Assembly: GCF_014705715.1 (NCBI RefSeq) | Contig: NZ_JACXLC010000001.1 | Coordinates: 602,457 to 666,456 of the forward strand | Length of the DNA: 64,000 nt | Direction: 5' to 3' | From: Erythrobacter rubeus | Lineage (GTDB): Bacteria; Pseudomonadota; Alphaproteobacteria; Sphingomonadales; Sphingomonadaceae | Shown: positions 45,673 to 53,054 of the stretch, piece after piece | Layout of the letters: every line of letters starts with the position of its first letter | Position numbering within the stretch: position 1 is the stretch's first letter | Notes under the pieces: model-generated | Databases searched by the model: none | The model's input: only the letters and a program-made list of their open reading frames with translations | Told to the model about the DNA's origin: nothing | Made by a program: the position numbers and the translations under genes

Positions 45673-47112
45673 ATGGCCGGGCCATCCGACAACTTTGACG
45701 AGATGTTCGACCGGAATGGCAACACTCGTGCGCCCTACATCGGATATTGCGATTGGTACGATGAACAGGAAGTCGCGTGGATGCGCCAGAAGAGCGCAGA
45801 TTGCGATGACAGTTTTCGCCGGACGGGAATTACCTTCAACGTCTACGGCGAAGACGAAGCCGAGGAGCGGCTGATCCCGTTCGACATGGTGCCGCGGATT
45901 ATCGGCGCGGGCGAATGGCGGCGGCTCACGCGCGGTATCGAACAGCGGGTGAGAGCGCTCAACAGCTTCCTTTACGACCTCTATCACCGTCAGGAGATCA
46001 TCCGCGCGGGCCGCGTACCCGAACGGCTCTTTCGTCAGAACGATGCGTGGCTGCCCAACATGGTCGGCTTCACACCGCCGGGCGGTATCTACACCCACAT
46101 CGTCGGTATCGACCTGGTGCGCACCGGGCCGGATGAATGGTTCGTGCTGGAAGACAATGCCCGCACGCCATCGGGCGTGTCCTACATGCTCGAGAACCGC
46201 GAGACGATGATGAGCATGTTCCCCGACCTGTTCAGCGAAGTACCGGTCGAGACCGTTTCAAATTATCCGCGCCGCCTCGCCCGCTCGCTCGCCGCGAGCG
46301 CGCCGCCAGCTTTCAAGGATAGCGGCCGCGCGAAGCCTACAGTCGCGGTGCTGACGCCGGGCATCTACAATTCAGCCTATTTCGAGCACGCCTTCCTTGC
46401 CGACCAGATGGGCGCGGAGCTCGTCGAGGGCAGCGATTTGAGGGTCGTGAACGGACTGGTCCAGATGCGCACGACCAGCGGCTACAAACCGCTCGATGTG
46501 CTTTATCGCCGGGTCGATGACGATTATCTCGATCCGCTGACCTTCGAACCGTCCAGCATGCTCGGCGTACCGGGCATCATGGATGTTTACCGTTCGGGCG
46601 GCATCACCATCGCCAACGCACCGGGCACCGGCATTTGCGACGACAAGGCGATCTATTCCTTCATGCCGGAAATCGTCGAATTCTACACCGGTGAGAAGCC
46701 CCTCCTGCCCAATGTCGAAACATGGCGCTGTGCCGATGCCGACAGTCTTGCCAACGTCCTCGACAATCTGGAGGAGCTGGTGGTCAAGGAAGTCCACGGA
46801 TCGGGTGGCTACGGCATGCTGATCGGGCCGACCGCCAGCAAGAAAGAGATCAAGGCCTTTCGCGCGAAACTCGAGGCGAGCCCGGAAAACTACATCGCGC
46901 AGCCGACCTTGTCGCTGTCCACCTGCCCGATTTTCACGAAGAAAGGGCTCGCCCCGCGCCACGTCGACCTGCGCCCCTTTGTTCTGGTGTCCCCGAACGG
47001 TGTCGATATCACGCCGGGAGGGCTCACGCGCGTCGCCTTGAAGGAAGGCTCGCTGGTCGTGAATTCGAGCCAGGGCGGCGGCACCAAGGATACATGGGTG
47101 CTGAAAGACTGA
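45673..47112 (+). CDS. Circularly permuted ATP-grasp protein (COG2308, DUF404/DUF407)
   Basis: 479 residues; GGGGGAT precedes the ATG. The order of blocks is that of the circularly permuted type 2 ATP-grasp family: QRVRALNSFLYDLYHRQEI, then GFTPPGGIYTHIVGIDLVRT, EWFVLEDNARTPSGVSYMLE, DVLYRRVDDDYLDPL and a late VVKEVHGSGGYGMLIGP glycine-rich nucleotide-binding segment. ATP-grasp enzymes form amide bonds through acyl-phosphate; this family is predicted to ligate amino acids or peptides. It heads a run with alpha-E (16 bases downstream), transglutaminase and Anbu, the gene set repeatedly found together in bacteria. Substrates are not known. Confidence 0.92.
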   Translation: MAGPSDNFDEMFDRNGNTRAPYIGYCDWYDEQEVAWMRQKSADCDDSFRRTGITFNVYGEDEAEERLIPFDMVPRIIGAGEWRRLTRGIEQRVRALNSFLYDLYHRQEIIRAGRVPERLFRQNDAWLPNMVGFTPPGGIYTHIVGIDLVRTGPDEWFVLEDNARTPSGVSYMLENRETMMSMFPDLFSEVPVETVSNYPRRLARSLAASAPPAFKDSGRAKPTVAVLTPGIYNSAYFEHAFLADQMGAELVEGSDLRVVNGLVQMRTTSGYKPLDVLYRRVDDDYLDPLTFEPSSMLGVPGIMDVYRSGGITIANAPGTGICDDKAIYSFMPEIVEFYTGEKPLLPNVETWRCADADSLANVLDNLEELVVKEVHGSGGYGMLIGPTASKKEIKAFRAKLEASPENYIAQPTLSLSTCPIFTKKGLAPRHVDLRPFVLVSPNGVDITPGGLTRVALKEGSLVVNSSQGGGTKDTWVLKD

Positions 47113-47128
47113 TGGCCGGAGAGACATC

Positions 47129-48073
47129 ATGTTAGGCCGGACCGCCAACGGATTGTTCTGGATGTTCCGCTATCTTGAGCGGGCGGAGAACACCGCGCGC
47201 CTCCTCGATGCCGGTCTGCGCATGTCGCTTACTCGCGGGACCGATTCTGCCGAAGAAGAATGGGCGTCGGTTATTTCGACGATCGGGCAGAAGTCCAATT
47301 ACGAAGCCAAGCATGACAATTACGACGGGATGACCGCCTGGAACTTCATCCTGCGTGACAAGGCGAACCCGACCAATGTCCGCGAGATGTTTGAAGCGGT
47401 GCGGACCAATGCCCGGCTCGCGCGGACCACGATTTCGAGCGACGTCTGGGAAGCCGTCAACGAGAGCTGGATGCGACTAGACGAACTGCTGGCGCGCCCC
47501 GTGGGTCGCGGGGCGATCGGCGATGTGGTCGGCACTATTCGCCGTGCAGGGATGCGCGTGCATGGCGCTCTCGATGGGTCGATGCTGCGCTCCGAAGCGT
47601 TTCATTTCGCGCATGCGGGGACATTCGTGGAGCGCGCGGACAGCACCGCGCGCATCCTCGACATGAAATATTACCTGCTGCTTCCGTCGCTCTCCTATGT
47701 CGGATCGAGCCTCGATTCAGGGCAATGGGACCAGGTGCTGCGCTCCGTCGCCGGAGCTCAGTCCTACAGCTGGCTCAATGCCGGCCAGATCGACGCGCGC
47801 GGTATCGTGGAGTTTCTCGTGCTCGATGACCGTTTCCCGCGTAGTCTTGCGTTTTGTCGCGGCGCGCTGAGGGACAATCTCGCTGCGCTTGCGCGTCTGC
47901 ACGGACAGGAAGGGTCGAGCAACGAGCTGATGCGCGCTGCCGACATGCATATCAGCGACATCACGGTCGATCAGATTCTCGAGCAGGGCCTCCACGAATT
48001 CCTGATCGACTTCATGGCCCGCAACGCCGCGATCGCGCACGCCATCGCCGAAGATTACCGGTTCCAGTCATGA
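47129..48073 (+). CDS. Alpha-E domain protein (COG2307, DUF403)
   Basis: 314 residues, all predicted helical. The family start MLGRTANGLFWMFRYLERAENTARLLD is textbook for alpha-E proteins, and later blocks VRTNARLARTTISSDVWEAVNE and HFAHAGTFVERADSTARILDMKYY fit. It always accompanies the circularly permuted ATP-grasp protein, sometimes as a fusion, and is thought to be its partner. The ribosome-binding site is GGAGAG. Its stop overlaps the transglutaminase start by four bases, showing coupling. Biochemical function is unproven. Confidence 0.92.
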   Translation: MLGRTANGLFWMFRYLERAENTARLLDAGLRMSLTRGTDSAEEEWASVISTIGQKSNYEAKHDNYDGMTAWNFILRDKANPTNVREMFEAVRTNARLARTTISSDVWEAVNESWMRLDELLARPVGRGAIGDVVGTIRRAGMRVHGALDGSMLRSEAFHFAHAGTFVERADSTARILDMKYYLLLPSLSYVGSSLDSGQWDQVLRSVAGAQSYSWLNAGQIDARGIVEFLVLDDRFPRSLAFCRGALRDNLAALARLHGQEGSSNELMRAADMHISDITVDQILEQGLHEFLIDFMARNAAIAHAIAEDYRFQS

Positions 48074-48909
48074 GACTTTCGATCCGCCATACGACCACTT
48101 ACCAGTTCAGGGAGCCGGTCGTTCACGCGCTCCAGCGTCTCCGCCTGACGCCCAAGGAAACGCAGGGCCAGCGGATCATCGACTGGAATATGAGCTACAC
48201 CAACGCGCATGCCGAGCTTGAGTATGACGACCAGCATTTCAACACGGTAACGCTGGTCTCGGTCGAAGCGGGCGCGAGCGAGGTCACTGTCACGTGCAGC
48301 GGGACGGTCGAAACCGAAGATGAAGGCGGCATTATCGGGCGTCACTCGGGCCATTTGCCGCTCTGGAGTTTCCTCGGTCAGACCAGCCTGACGAAACCGG
48401 GGCCGAAAGTGCGCGCGCTGATCCGAGATCTGGCCGACCGCAAGGATGGCGACAAGCTTGAATATCTGCATGCCCTGTCTGCGCGCATTCGCGGGCAAGT
48501 CGCTTATGAAACGGGCACCACGCACGTCTCCACAACTGCCGAAGAAGCCGCCGAAGCCGGGCAGGGTGTGTGTCAGGACCACGCGCATATCTTCATCGGT
48601 GCGGCGCGCGCGGCAGACATCCCGGCCAGATATGTCAGCGGATACCTGATGATGAACGACCGCATCGACCAAGAGGCGAGCCATGCCTGGGCCGAGGCGC
48701 ATGTCGATGGGCTCGGCTGGGTTGGCTTCGACATCTCCAACGGGATCAGTCCCGATCCGCGCTATGTCCGGGTAGCGACGGGGCGCGATTATCGTGATGC
48801 CGCTCCGATTACCGGGATCAGCTTCGGCACTTCGGAAGATCGCTTGACAGTCGATATCTCAGTCGAGCAGCAGCACGAACAGATTGAGCAGGAACAGTCA
48901 CAGCAATAA
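48070..48909 (+). CDS. Transglutaminase-like cysteine protease of the Anbu cluster (COG1305)
   Basis: 279 residues from the ATG that overlaps the alpha-E stop (ATGA). An N-terminal immunoglobulin-like part (MRLSIRHTTTYQFREPVVHA) leads to the transglutaminase core with Cys168 in AGQGVCQDHAHIF, His205 in SHAWAEAHV and Asp221 in WVGFDISNG, the complete Cys-His-Asp triad. No signal peptide, so it should act in the cytoplasm. In the predicted system it would hydrolyse or transfer the peptide made by the ATP-grasp/alpha-E pair. It is distinct from the secreted LapG-like protease encoded at 12083-13054. The C-terminus is Gln/Glu-rich. Confidence 0.92.
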   Translation: MRLSIRHTTTYQFREPVVHALQRLRLTPKETQGQRIIDWNMSYTNAHAELEYDDQHFNTVTLVSVEAGASEVTVTCSGTVETEDEGGIIGRHSGHLPLWSFLGQTSLTKPGPKVRALIRDLADRKDGDKLEYLHALSARIRGQVAYETGTTHVSTTAEEAAEAGQGVCQDHAHIFIGAARAADIPARYVSGYLMMNDRIDQEASHAWAEAHVDGLGWVGFDISNGISPDPRYVRVATGRDYRDAAPITGISFGTSEDRLTVDISVEQQHEQIEQEQSQQ

Positions 48910-48948
48910 GCGATTGTCTGTTCGCCGGCGTGCTGCAAAGGCGTCAGC

Positions 48949-48958
48949 TTCTTAAGAA
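48949..48958. promoter_or_regulatory. 10-base palindrome upstream of the Anbu gene
   Basis: TTCTTAAGAA lies in the 108-base gap before the Anbu gene, followed five bases later by CTATAGGG, which could serve as a -10 element. This suggests the peptidase gene has its own promoter or operator in addition to read-through from the upstream genes. Evidence is only symmetry and position. Confidence 0.25.
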
Positions 48959-49017
48959 CAACCTATAGGGCAGCAGCGACAGCATGCGATCCCTGCGCCA
49001 TCATCCGGAGAGACCTT

Positions 49018-49764
49018 ATGACATATTGCGTCGGAATGATCGTCGACAAAGGGCTTGTCCTGATGAGCGATACCCGCACCAATTCGGGCGTCGACAATAT
49101 TTCGGTGTTTCGCAAGATGTTCAGCTGGCAGGTGCCCGGTGAACGGATGATCGCCGTGATGACTGCGGGCAACCTCGCCACGACGCAGGCTGTCGTCAGT
49201 AAACTCGAAGAACGCACCAAGGAACCCGACGAACGCGAAACGACCCTGCTGAACGGCCCGACAATGTTCAGCGTCGTCAGCGAAATCGGCAAGCTGCTGC
49301 GCAGCACGATCGAGGAACGTCAGACCGCCAATGGCGACAGGGGGAAGGGGCGTTTCACCGCTTCCATGATCGTTGCCGGCCAGATCGCGGGCATGGAACC
49401 GCGGCTCTTCATGATCTATCCCGAAGGCAATTTCATCGAGGCAAGCTGGGACACGCCGTTCTTCCAGATTGGAGAAACGAAATACGGACGCCCGATCATC
49501 ATTCGTGGGTACGACCGAGACATGAGTTTTGAGGACGCCGTGAAATTGCTCATGGTTTCGTTCGATTCCACGCTCAAGGCGAACCTTTCGGTTGGGCTTC
49601 CGCTAGACCTGCTGGTCATCGAGAAGGACAAGTTCGCGCCAACTCACGAACACCGAGTTACGGCGGAGGACGAATACTTTAATTCGATCTCTTCGGGCTG
49701 GGGCGACGCGCTCAAATCGGCCTTCCATTCGCTGCCCGGATATACGTTCGAACCGAAGGAATAG
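49018..49764 (+). CDS. Anbu-type proteasome-like peptidase (COG3484)
   Basis: 248 residues with GGAGAG nine bases upstream. This is the bacterial proteasome-beta homologue Anbu. After removal of Met1 the N-terminal Thr becomes the nucleophile (TYCVGMIVDKGLVLMSDTRT); counting that Thr as 1, Asp17 and Lys32 fill the other catalytic positions of Ntn hydrolases. The strand pattern FTASMIVAGQIAGMEPRLFMIYP and SWDTPFFQIGETKYGRPII is typical. Anbu assembles into open helical or ring-like oligomers in characterised species. The gene follows the ATP-grasp/alpha-E/transglutaminase run, its known genomic partners, pointing to peptide processing or degradation of a tagged target. Confidence 0.93.
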   Translation: MTYCVGMIVDKGLVLMSDTRTNSGVDNISVFRKMFSWQVPGERMIAVMTAGNLATTQAVVSKLEERTKEPDERETTLLNGPTMFSVVSEIGKLLRSTIEERQTANGDRGKGRFTASMIVAGQIAGMEPRLFMIYPEGNFIEASWDTPFFQIGETKYGRPIIIRGYDRDMSFEDAVKLLMVSFDSTLKANLSVGLPLDLLVIEKDKFAPTHEHRVTAEDEYFNSISSGWGDALKSAFHSLPGYTFEPKE

Positions 49765-49902
49765 TCACCGTTCGGCGCAGGTGAGCCTCGTCTCGCCCAT
49801 GAGTTATCTCCACTTTGGATGATATTTTGGCGGAATTCCATATGCTCGCATTCTGTTTTCTGCTCAGTGGCCAGTTTTACTCGAAAATGGTCGAGGTCCG
49901 AC

Positions 49903-50559
49903 GTGATCACGGATGTTTTACGTGGTTTCACCTTCGGCATGTCACGCAAGGCTTCTCTTCATTTCATCGATTCATCCAGCCGTCATCGCGCGGAGCTGGC
50001 GCGGGTGGGATTCTCGCTCGGCCACCATTCGGAGGTCTACGGCGACCTGTCGGAACTGTCCTCGCATCCTCCGCGCGAAGGGATCATCATCGCGCGCGAC
50101 AATGCCGAGGAAGGCGGCGTTGCAGTCATCCTCGAACGCCTTAGCAGGCTTGGTATCTGGCTGCCGCTGATAGCGGTCGAAGCGCAGCCCCGGCCTGGAA
50201 GGATCGTCGAGGCGATAAAAGCCGGAGCGCTCGATTACCTTTCTCTGCCGCTCGATGCAGACCGGGTGGCACGGTGCCTTGCGCGGATCGAGAAGGAAGC
50301 GGAAGTGTTCGGAACCGCGCGGCGCCGGATGATCGAGGCGCGCGAGCGGATCGCCAATCTGTCCAATCGTGAACGCGAAGTGCTTGACTGGCTGACCGAA
50401 GGCAGCAGCAACAAGGTTATCGCAAGGCGGCTCGATATCAGTCCGCGAACGGTCGAAATTCACCGCGCGAACATGATGCAGAAATTGGGTGCACGCCATG
50501 CGGCGGACGCCGTGCGGCTGCGGCTCGAGGCGAAGCTTGAGCCAGCTATACGCGCCTGA
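49903..50559 (+). CDS. LuxR/FixJ-type regulator with degenerate receiver domain
   Basis: 218 residues from a GTG start supported by GAGG six bases upstream; an ATG at 49939 is an alternative without a clear site. The C-terminal LuxR helix-turn-helix (about 150-205) is intact: LSNREREVLDWLTEGSSNKV, then RRLDISPRTVEIHRANMM. The N-terminal ~125 residues resemble a FixJ receiver (AIKAGALDYLSLPLDAD aligns with AxKAGAxDFLxKPFD), but the acidic pocket reads FIDSSS, the phosphoacceptor region reads IIIARDNAEE, and the conserved Lys is replaced by Leu. It probably works without phosphorylation. It lies 138 bases after Anbu and may or may not control that cluster. Confidence 0.8.
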   Translation: MITDVLRGFTFGMSRKASLHFIDSSSRHRAELARVGFSLGHHSEVYGDLSELSSHPPREGIIIARDNAEEGGVAVILERLSRLGIWLPLIAVEAQPRPGRIVEAIKAGALDYLSLPLDADRVARCLARIEKEAEVFGTARRRMIEARERIANLSNREREVLDWLTEGSSNKVIARRLDISPRTVEIHRANMMQKLGARHAADAVRLRLEAKLEPAIRA

Positions 50560-50568
50560 CCGCCGGGC

Positions 50569-51276
50569 CTAACGGCAGAATTTCGCGCCTGTCCCTTCCA
50601 GATGGAAGTGATCTTCATGGGCGCGGTTGTAATCCGGGCCGAGCACGGTGCCGAACCTTTTGCAGGCGCTTTCATGCACCACTCTGAGGAAGCGCTTTTC
50701 GGCGCGGCTGCCGCCGTCCCAGTCGCCGCTTAAGGTGATCCGGCGACCATCCTCCAGCACGAAACCCGATACATCGATAGCGCCTGCAGTGGCGTGGGCT
50801 GATCGGCGACCGGATCCCGCGATGTTCCTGCAGGCATAGCTGCCCATCGTCTCGATGCGCGCGAGAGGGCTGCCAAGGATCTGGCGAGCCGCGCGGTCGA
50901 CACCAAACCGCGCCCAAGCGCTGAACGCGGACGCAGTCTGGCATTGGACAGGGCCGATATTGGTAATGCCGAATTGTGACCCGTCGCCTGCGAGCGCCGA
51001 GAGCTGCACGGTGCCGATCTTGTTGCATCCGGGCCCTGTGTAGGAATCCGGGAGGGCAGAGAACCGTGCGCCTGCGGCCTGCAAATCAGCAATGCACTGC
51101 GAGCCCGCAACTCGCGGCGGCGTCGAGGCGATCCGGCTTGGCGGAGGCATGTCGCTCGACGTCCGGCCAGACGACGCTTGCGGGACCGCGCCCCCGCATG
51201 CGGCCAACAATAAGGCACTGACTAGCAGCGCTGTGTGCCGCGAAAGCCAAGAGCAGCGGATGGCGAAATGCGTCAT
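50569..51276 (-). CDS. Extensin-family lipoprotein (VanY/MepA-like fold)
   Basis: 235 residues from the ATG at 51276; a TTG two codons upstream is less likely. A signal peptide ends in a lipobox (ALLLAAC). The extensin-like C-terminal domain (about 60-235) carries CIADLQAAGARF, CNKIGTVQLSAL, then SAHATAGAIDVSGF and EDHFHLEG. These last two place His, Asp and His as in zinc D-Ala-D-Ala carboxypeptidases and MepA, so a peptidoglycan-acting metalloenzyme is plausible. Five to six cysteines suggest disulfides. It is convergent with the regulator gene, nine bases apart. Confidence 0.82.
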   Translation of the reverse strand: MTHFAIRCSWLSRHTALLVSALLLAACGGAVPQASSGRTSSDMPPPSRIASTPPRVAGSQCIADLQAAGARFSALPDSYTGPGCNKIGTVQLSALAGDGSQFGITNIGPVQCQTASAFSAWARFGVDRAARQILGSPLARIETMGSYACRNIAGSGRRSAHATAGAIDVSGFVLEDGRRITLSGDWDGGSRAEKRFLRVVHESACKRFGTVLGPDYNRAHEDHFHLEGTGAKFCR

Positions 51277-51338
51277 GCGCAAGAGTATCGCCGATTCATG
51301 GTTAACGAAACACTAAGGGTGCACGGTTTGGCGGGCGT

Positions 51339-51728
51339 TCAAGGCAGCTCCTCGGCCACCTGTTCCCAAAGCTCGATCTTCACTCCGTTGGGGTCGAGTA
51401 TCCATGCGAACTTGCCGTATCCTTCATCGGCTTTGTCGAGCACTTTCACGCCCTTGGCTTTCAGCTGTTTGCAAAATCCATCGAGGTCGTGGACGCGCAG
51501 GTTGATCATGAAGCCGCCTTTGCCTGGCTTGATGTACTGATCGTCTTTGAAATGGCTGATCAGCGAGTAAGGGTTGGGCTTGGGCTCATCCGACCAGGCA
51601 AGCTGCGGCCCGTATTCGCCGTCTATGCCCAGCATATCGCGGTACCACGCGCGGGTCGCCTCGGGATCGGCGGCGACATAAAACACGCCTCCCAAACCTG
51701 TGATCCGCGGGCCGGCTGTGTCGTTCAT
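51339..51728 (-). CDS. VOC-family (glyoxalase/bleomycin resistance fold) protein
   Basis: 129 residues, one vicinal-oxygen-chelate domain. GGGAGAGGGAG precedes the start. LGGVFYVAADPEATRAWYRDMLGI begins the first beta-alpha-beta-beta-beta module, and DLDGFCKQLKAKGVKVLD and WILDPNGVKIELWEQV end the second, with the usual metal-ligand Glu in IELWE. The substrate cannot be deduced. It appears to be a single-gene unit between the extensin-family and ccdA genes. Confidence 0.85.
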   Translation of the reverse strand: MNDTAGPRITGLGGVFYVAADPEATRAWYRDMLGIDGEYGPQLAWSDEPKPNPYSLISHFKDDQYIKPGKGGFMINLRVHDLDGFCKQLKAKGVKVLDKADEGYGKFAWILDPNGVKIELWEQVAEELP

Positions 51729-51797
51729 CGTCGCTCTCCCTCTCCCAGACGGGCCGCAGTATGAACGATTGGCGACGCGCAGAAAAGGACGGAGGGA

Positions 51798-52517
51798 TCA
51801 GAACCGGGTCGTGAACTGGATGATGCTATCAGGGAGGGCATCGAGCAGGACAATCTCGATCACCTTGTCGAAGCCGGTCAGCACCATCATCCCGACCACC
51901 AGCAGCGCCCCGCCGAACAGCGGTTTGCCGTATTTGGCCAGCGTCTGCATCGATTTGCGCCGCTCGCCCAGTGCCTTGCGCGATCCATAGGCAAAGGTAA
52001 GGACCGAGGCGGCGACACCAAGGCCGAAGATTAGGAAGATCAGGAAGCTTCCGAGGAGGTTTTCACCCTGGCTCGCAGCGGCAATCGCGACGCCGAGCGT
52101 CGGGCCGACACACGGTGCCCAGACGATGCCGAGCAACAGGCCGATTGCGTACTGACCGCCAGCACCGTCACCGCTCAGCTGCGACAGACGCTGGTTTCCG
52201 AAATTCGCAATCGGAGCGGCAGCCGCCGTCAGCGCCGCCTGCGCCTGCGGCACGAGCAGGATGAAACCTGCTGCGGCGAGCATGGCTCCTGCGAAAACGC
52301 GCACGGCCTGCTCGTTGATGCCGAGCGAATAGCCGAATGCGATCACGGTGAAGCCGAACAGCGTGAAGCTCGTCACCAAGCCGCCCGCCAGCGCCAGCGG
52401 CCCGAACCGGCTCTTGCCGAGGGCGGATGCGACAAGGATCGGCACCAGCGGCAGCACGCACGGGTTGAGGATCGTCACCAGTCCGGCGACGAATGAGAGG
52501 GACGCACTAACGAGCAT
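51798..52517 (-). CDS. CcdA-like cytochrome c biogenesis/thiol reductant carrier
   Basis: 239 residues, six hydrophobic helices. The family's two redox cysteines are in LNPCVLPLVPILV and IVWAPCVGPTLGVAI. CcdA moves reducing equivalents from cytoplasmic thioredoxin across the inner membrane to periplasmic thiol proteins. The preceding gene on this strand, 33 bases away, encodes an exported thioredoxin, its likely partner. This duplicates the function of the DsbD encoded at 37611. Confidence 0.88.
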   Translation of the reverse strand: MLVSASLSFVAGLVTILNPCVLPLVPILVASALGKSRFGPLALAGGLVTSFTLFGFTVIAFGYSLGINEQAVRVFAGAMLAAAGFILLVPQAQAALTAAAAPIANFGNQRLSQLSGDGAGGQYAIGLLLGIVWAPCVGPTLGVAIAAASQGENLLGSFLIFLIFGLGVAASVLTFAYGSRKALGERRKSMQTLAKYGKPLFGGALLVVGMMVLTGFDKVIEIVLLDALPDSIIQFTTRF

Positions 52518-52550
52518 TATGAAACAGCCTGATCTCCGAAGGTCGGCGCG

Positions 52551-52952
52551 TCAGAGCGCGCCGAGGACCTTCTGGCGCAGACGGGTGCGGTCGGTCTGAG
52601 CGATTGAACGCATGACTTCGGCCTCGCCGTCGAACACCAGGATGGTGGACTGACGCGGAATGCGGTGCTGGCGAAGGAATTCCTTTTCTTCGTCGAAATC
52701 GACCTTCACGAACAGCACATCGTCGCTTTGCTTCTCAGTTCGGAGCTCATCCATGATCGGGGCCTGCGCGCGGCATGTGGGACACCAGTCGGCATAGACA
52801 TCGACGACAATGGTCTTGCCTTTGCCCTGAGCGACCATGAACTCGGCCTCGTCGTATATTTGCCAGCCATCGGTGCTGGCGGCGGCGGACAATTGCACCG
52901 CGCCGACTACGGCGGCCGCAATCGTTGCGATGAGTATGAACAGTCGGGTCAT
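52551..52952 (-). CDS. Exported thioredoxin-like protein
   Basis: 133 residues from the ATG at 52952 (GGAG 11 bases upstream; a GTG at 52964 is an alternative). An N-terminal signal or anchor segment (about 3-24) precedes a thioredoxin domain with YADWCPTCRAQAP (active-site CPTC) and the cis-Pro region RIPRQSTILVFDG. It resembles the gamma domain of DsbD as a separate protein. Paired with ccdA it would make a split DsbD-like system delivering electrons to the periplasm. Confidence 0.86.
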   Translation of the reverse strand: MTRLFILIATIAAAVVGAVQLSAAASTDGWQIYDEAEFMVAQGKGKTIVVDVYADWCPTCRAQAPIMDELRTEKQSDDVLFVKVDFDEEKEFLRQHRIPRQSTILVFDGEAEVMRSIAQTDRTRLRQKVLGAL

Positions 52953-52981
52953 GGGAAAAGGCACTCCAGATCAAATAAATA

Positions 52982-53011
52982 TGCCGGCAAAGCGCCGGCA
53001 CGTTCACGATG
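52982..53011 (-). terminator. Possible terminator after the sodium/proline symporter gene
   Basis: TGCCGGC-AAAGC-GCCGGCA (7-base stem, 52982-53000) lies downstream of the symporter stop; on the minus strand the hairpin is followed by ATATTTATTTG, a weak U-rich tract. The stem is good but the tract is interrupted, so this is only a candidate. It falls between the symporter and thioredoxin genes. Confidence 0.35.
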
Positions 53012-53054
53012 GAGTTCGCCTTCGGAGCCTAAAAAGTTACAGGCGCGCGCACGT

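Noticed and set aside
47854-48069. 72-codon upstream extension of the transglutaminase gene
   Set aside because: The extension lies inside the alpha-E gene in another frame and is Arg-rich; the ATG at 48070 overlapping the alpha-E stop fits the family N-terminus.
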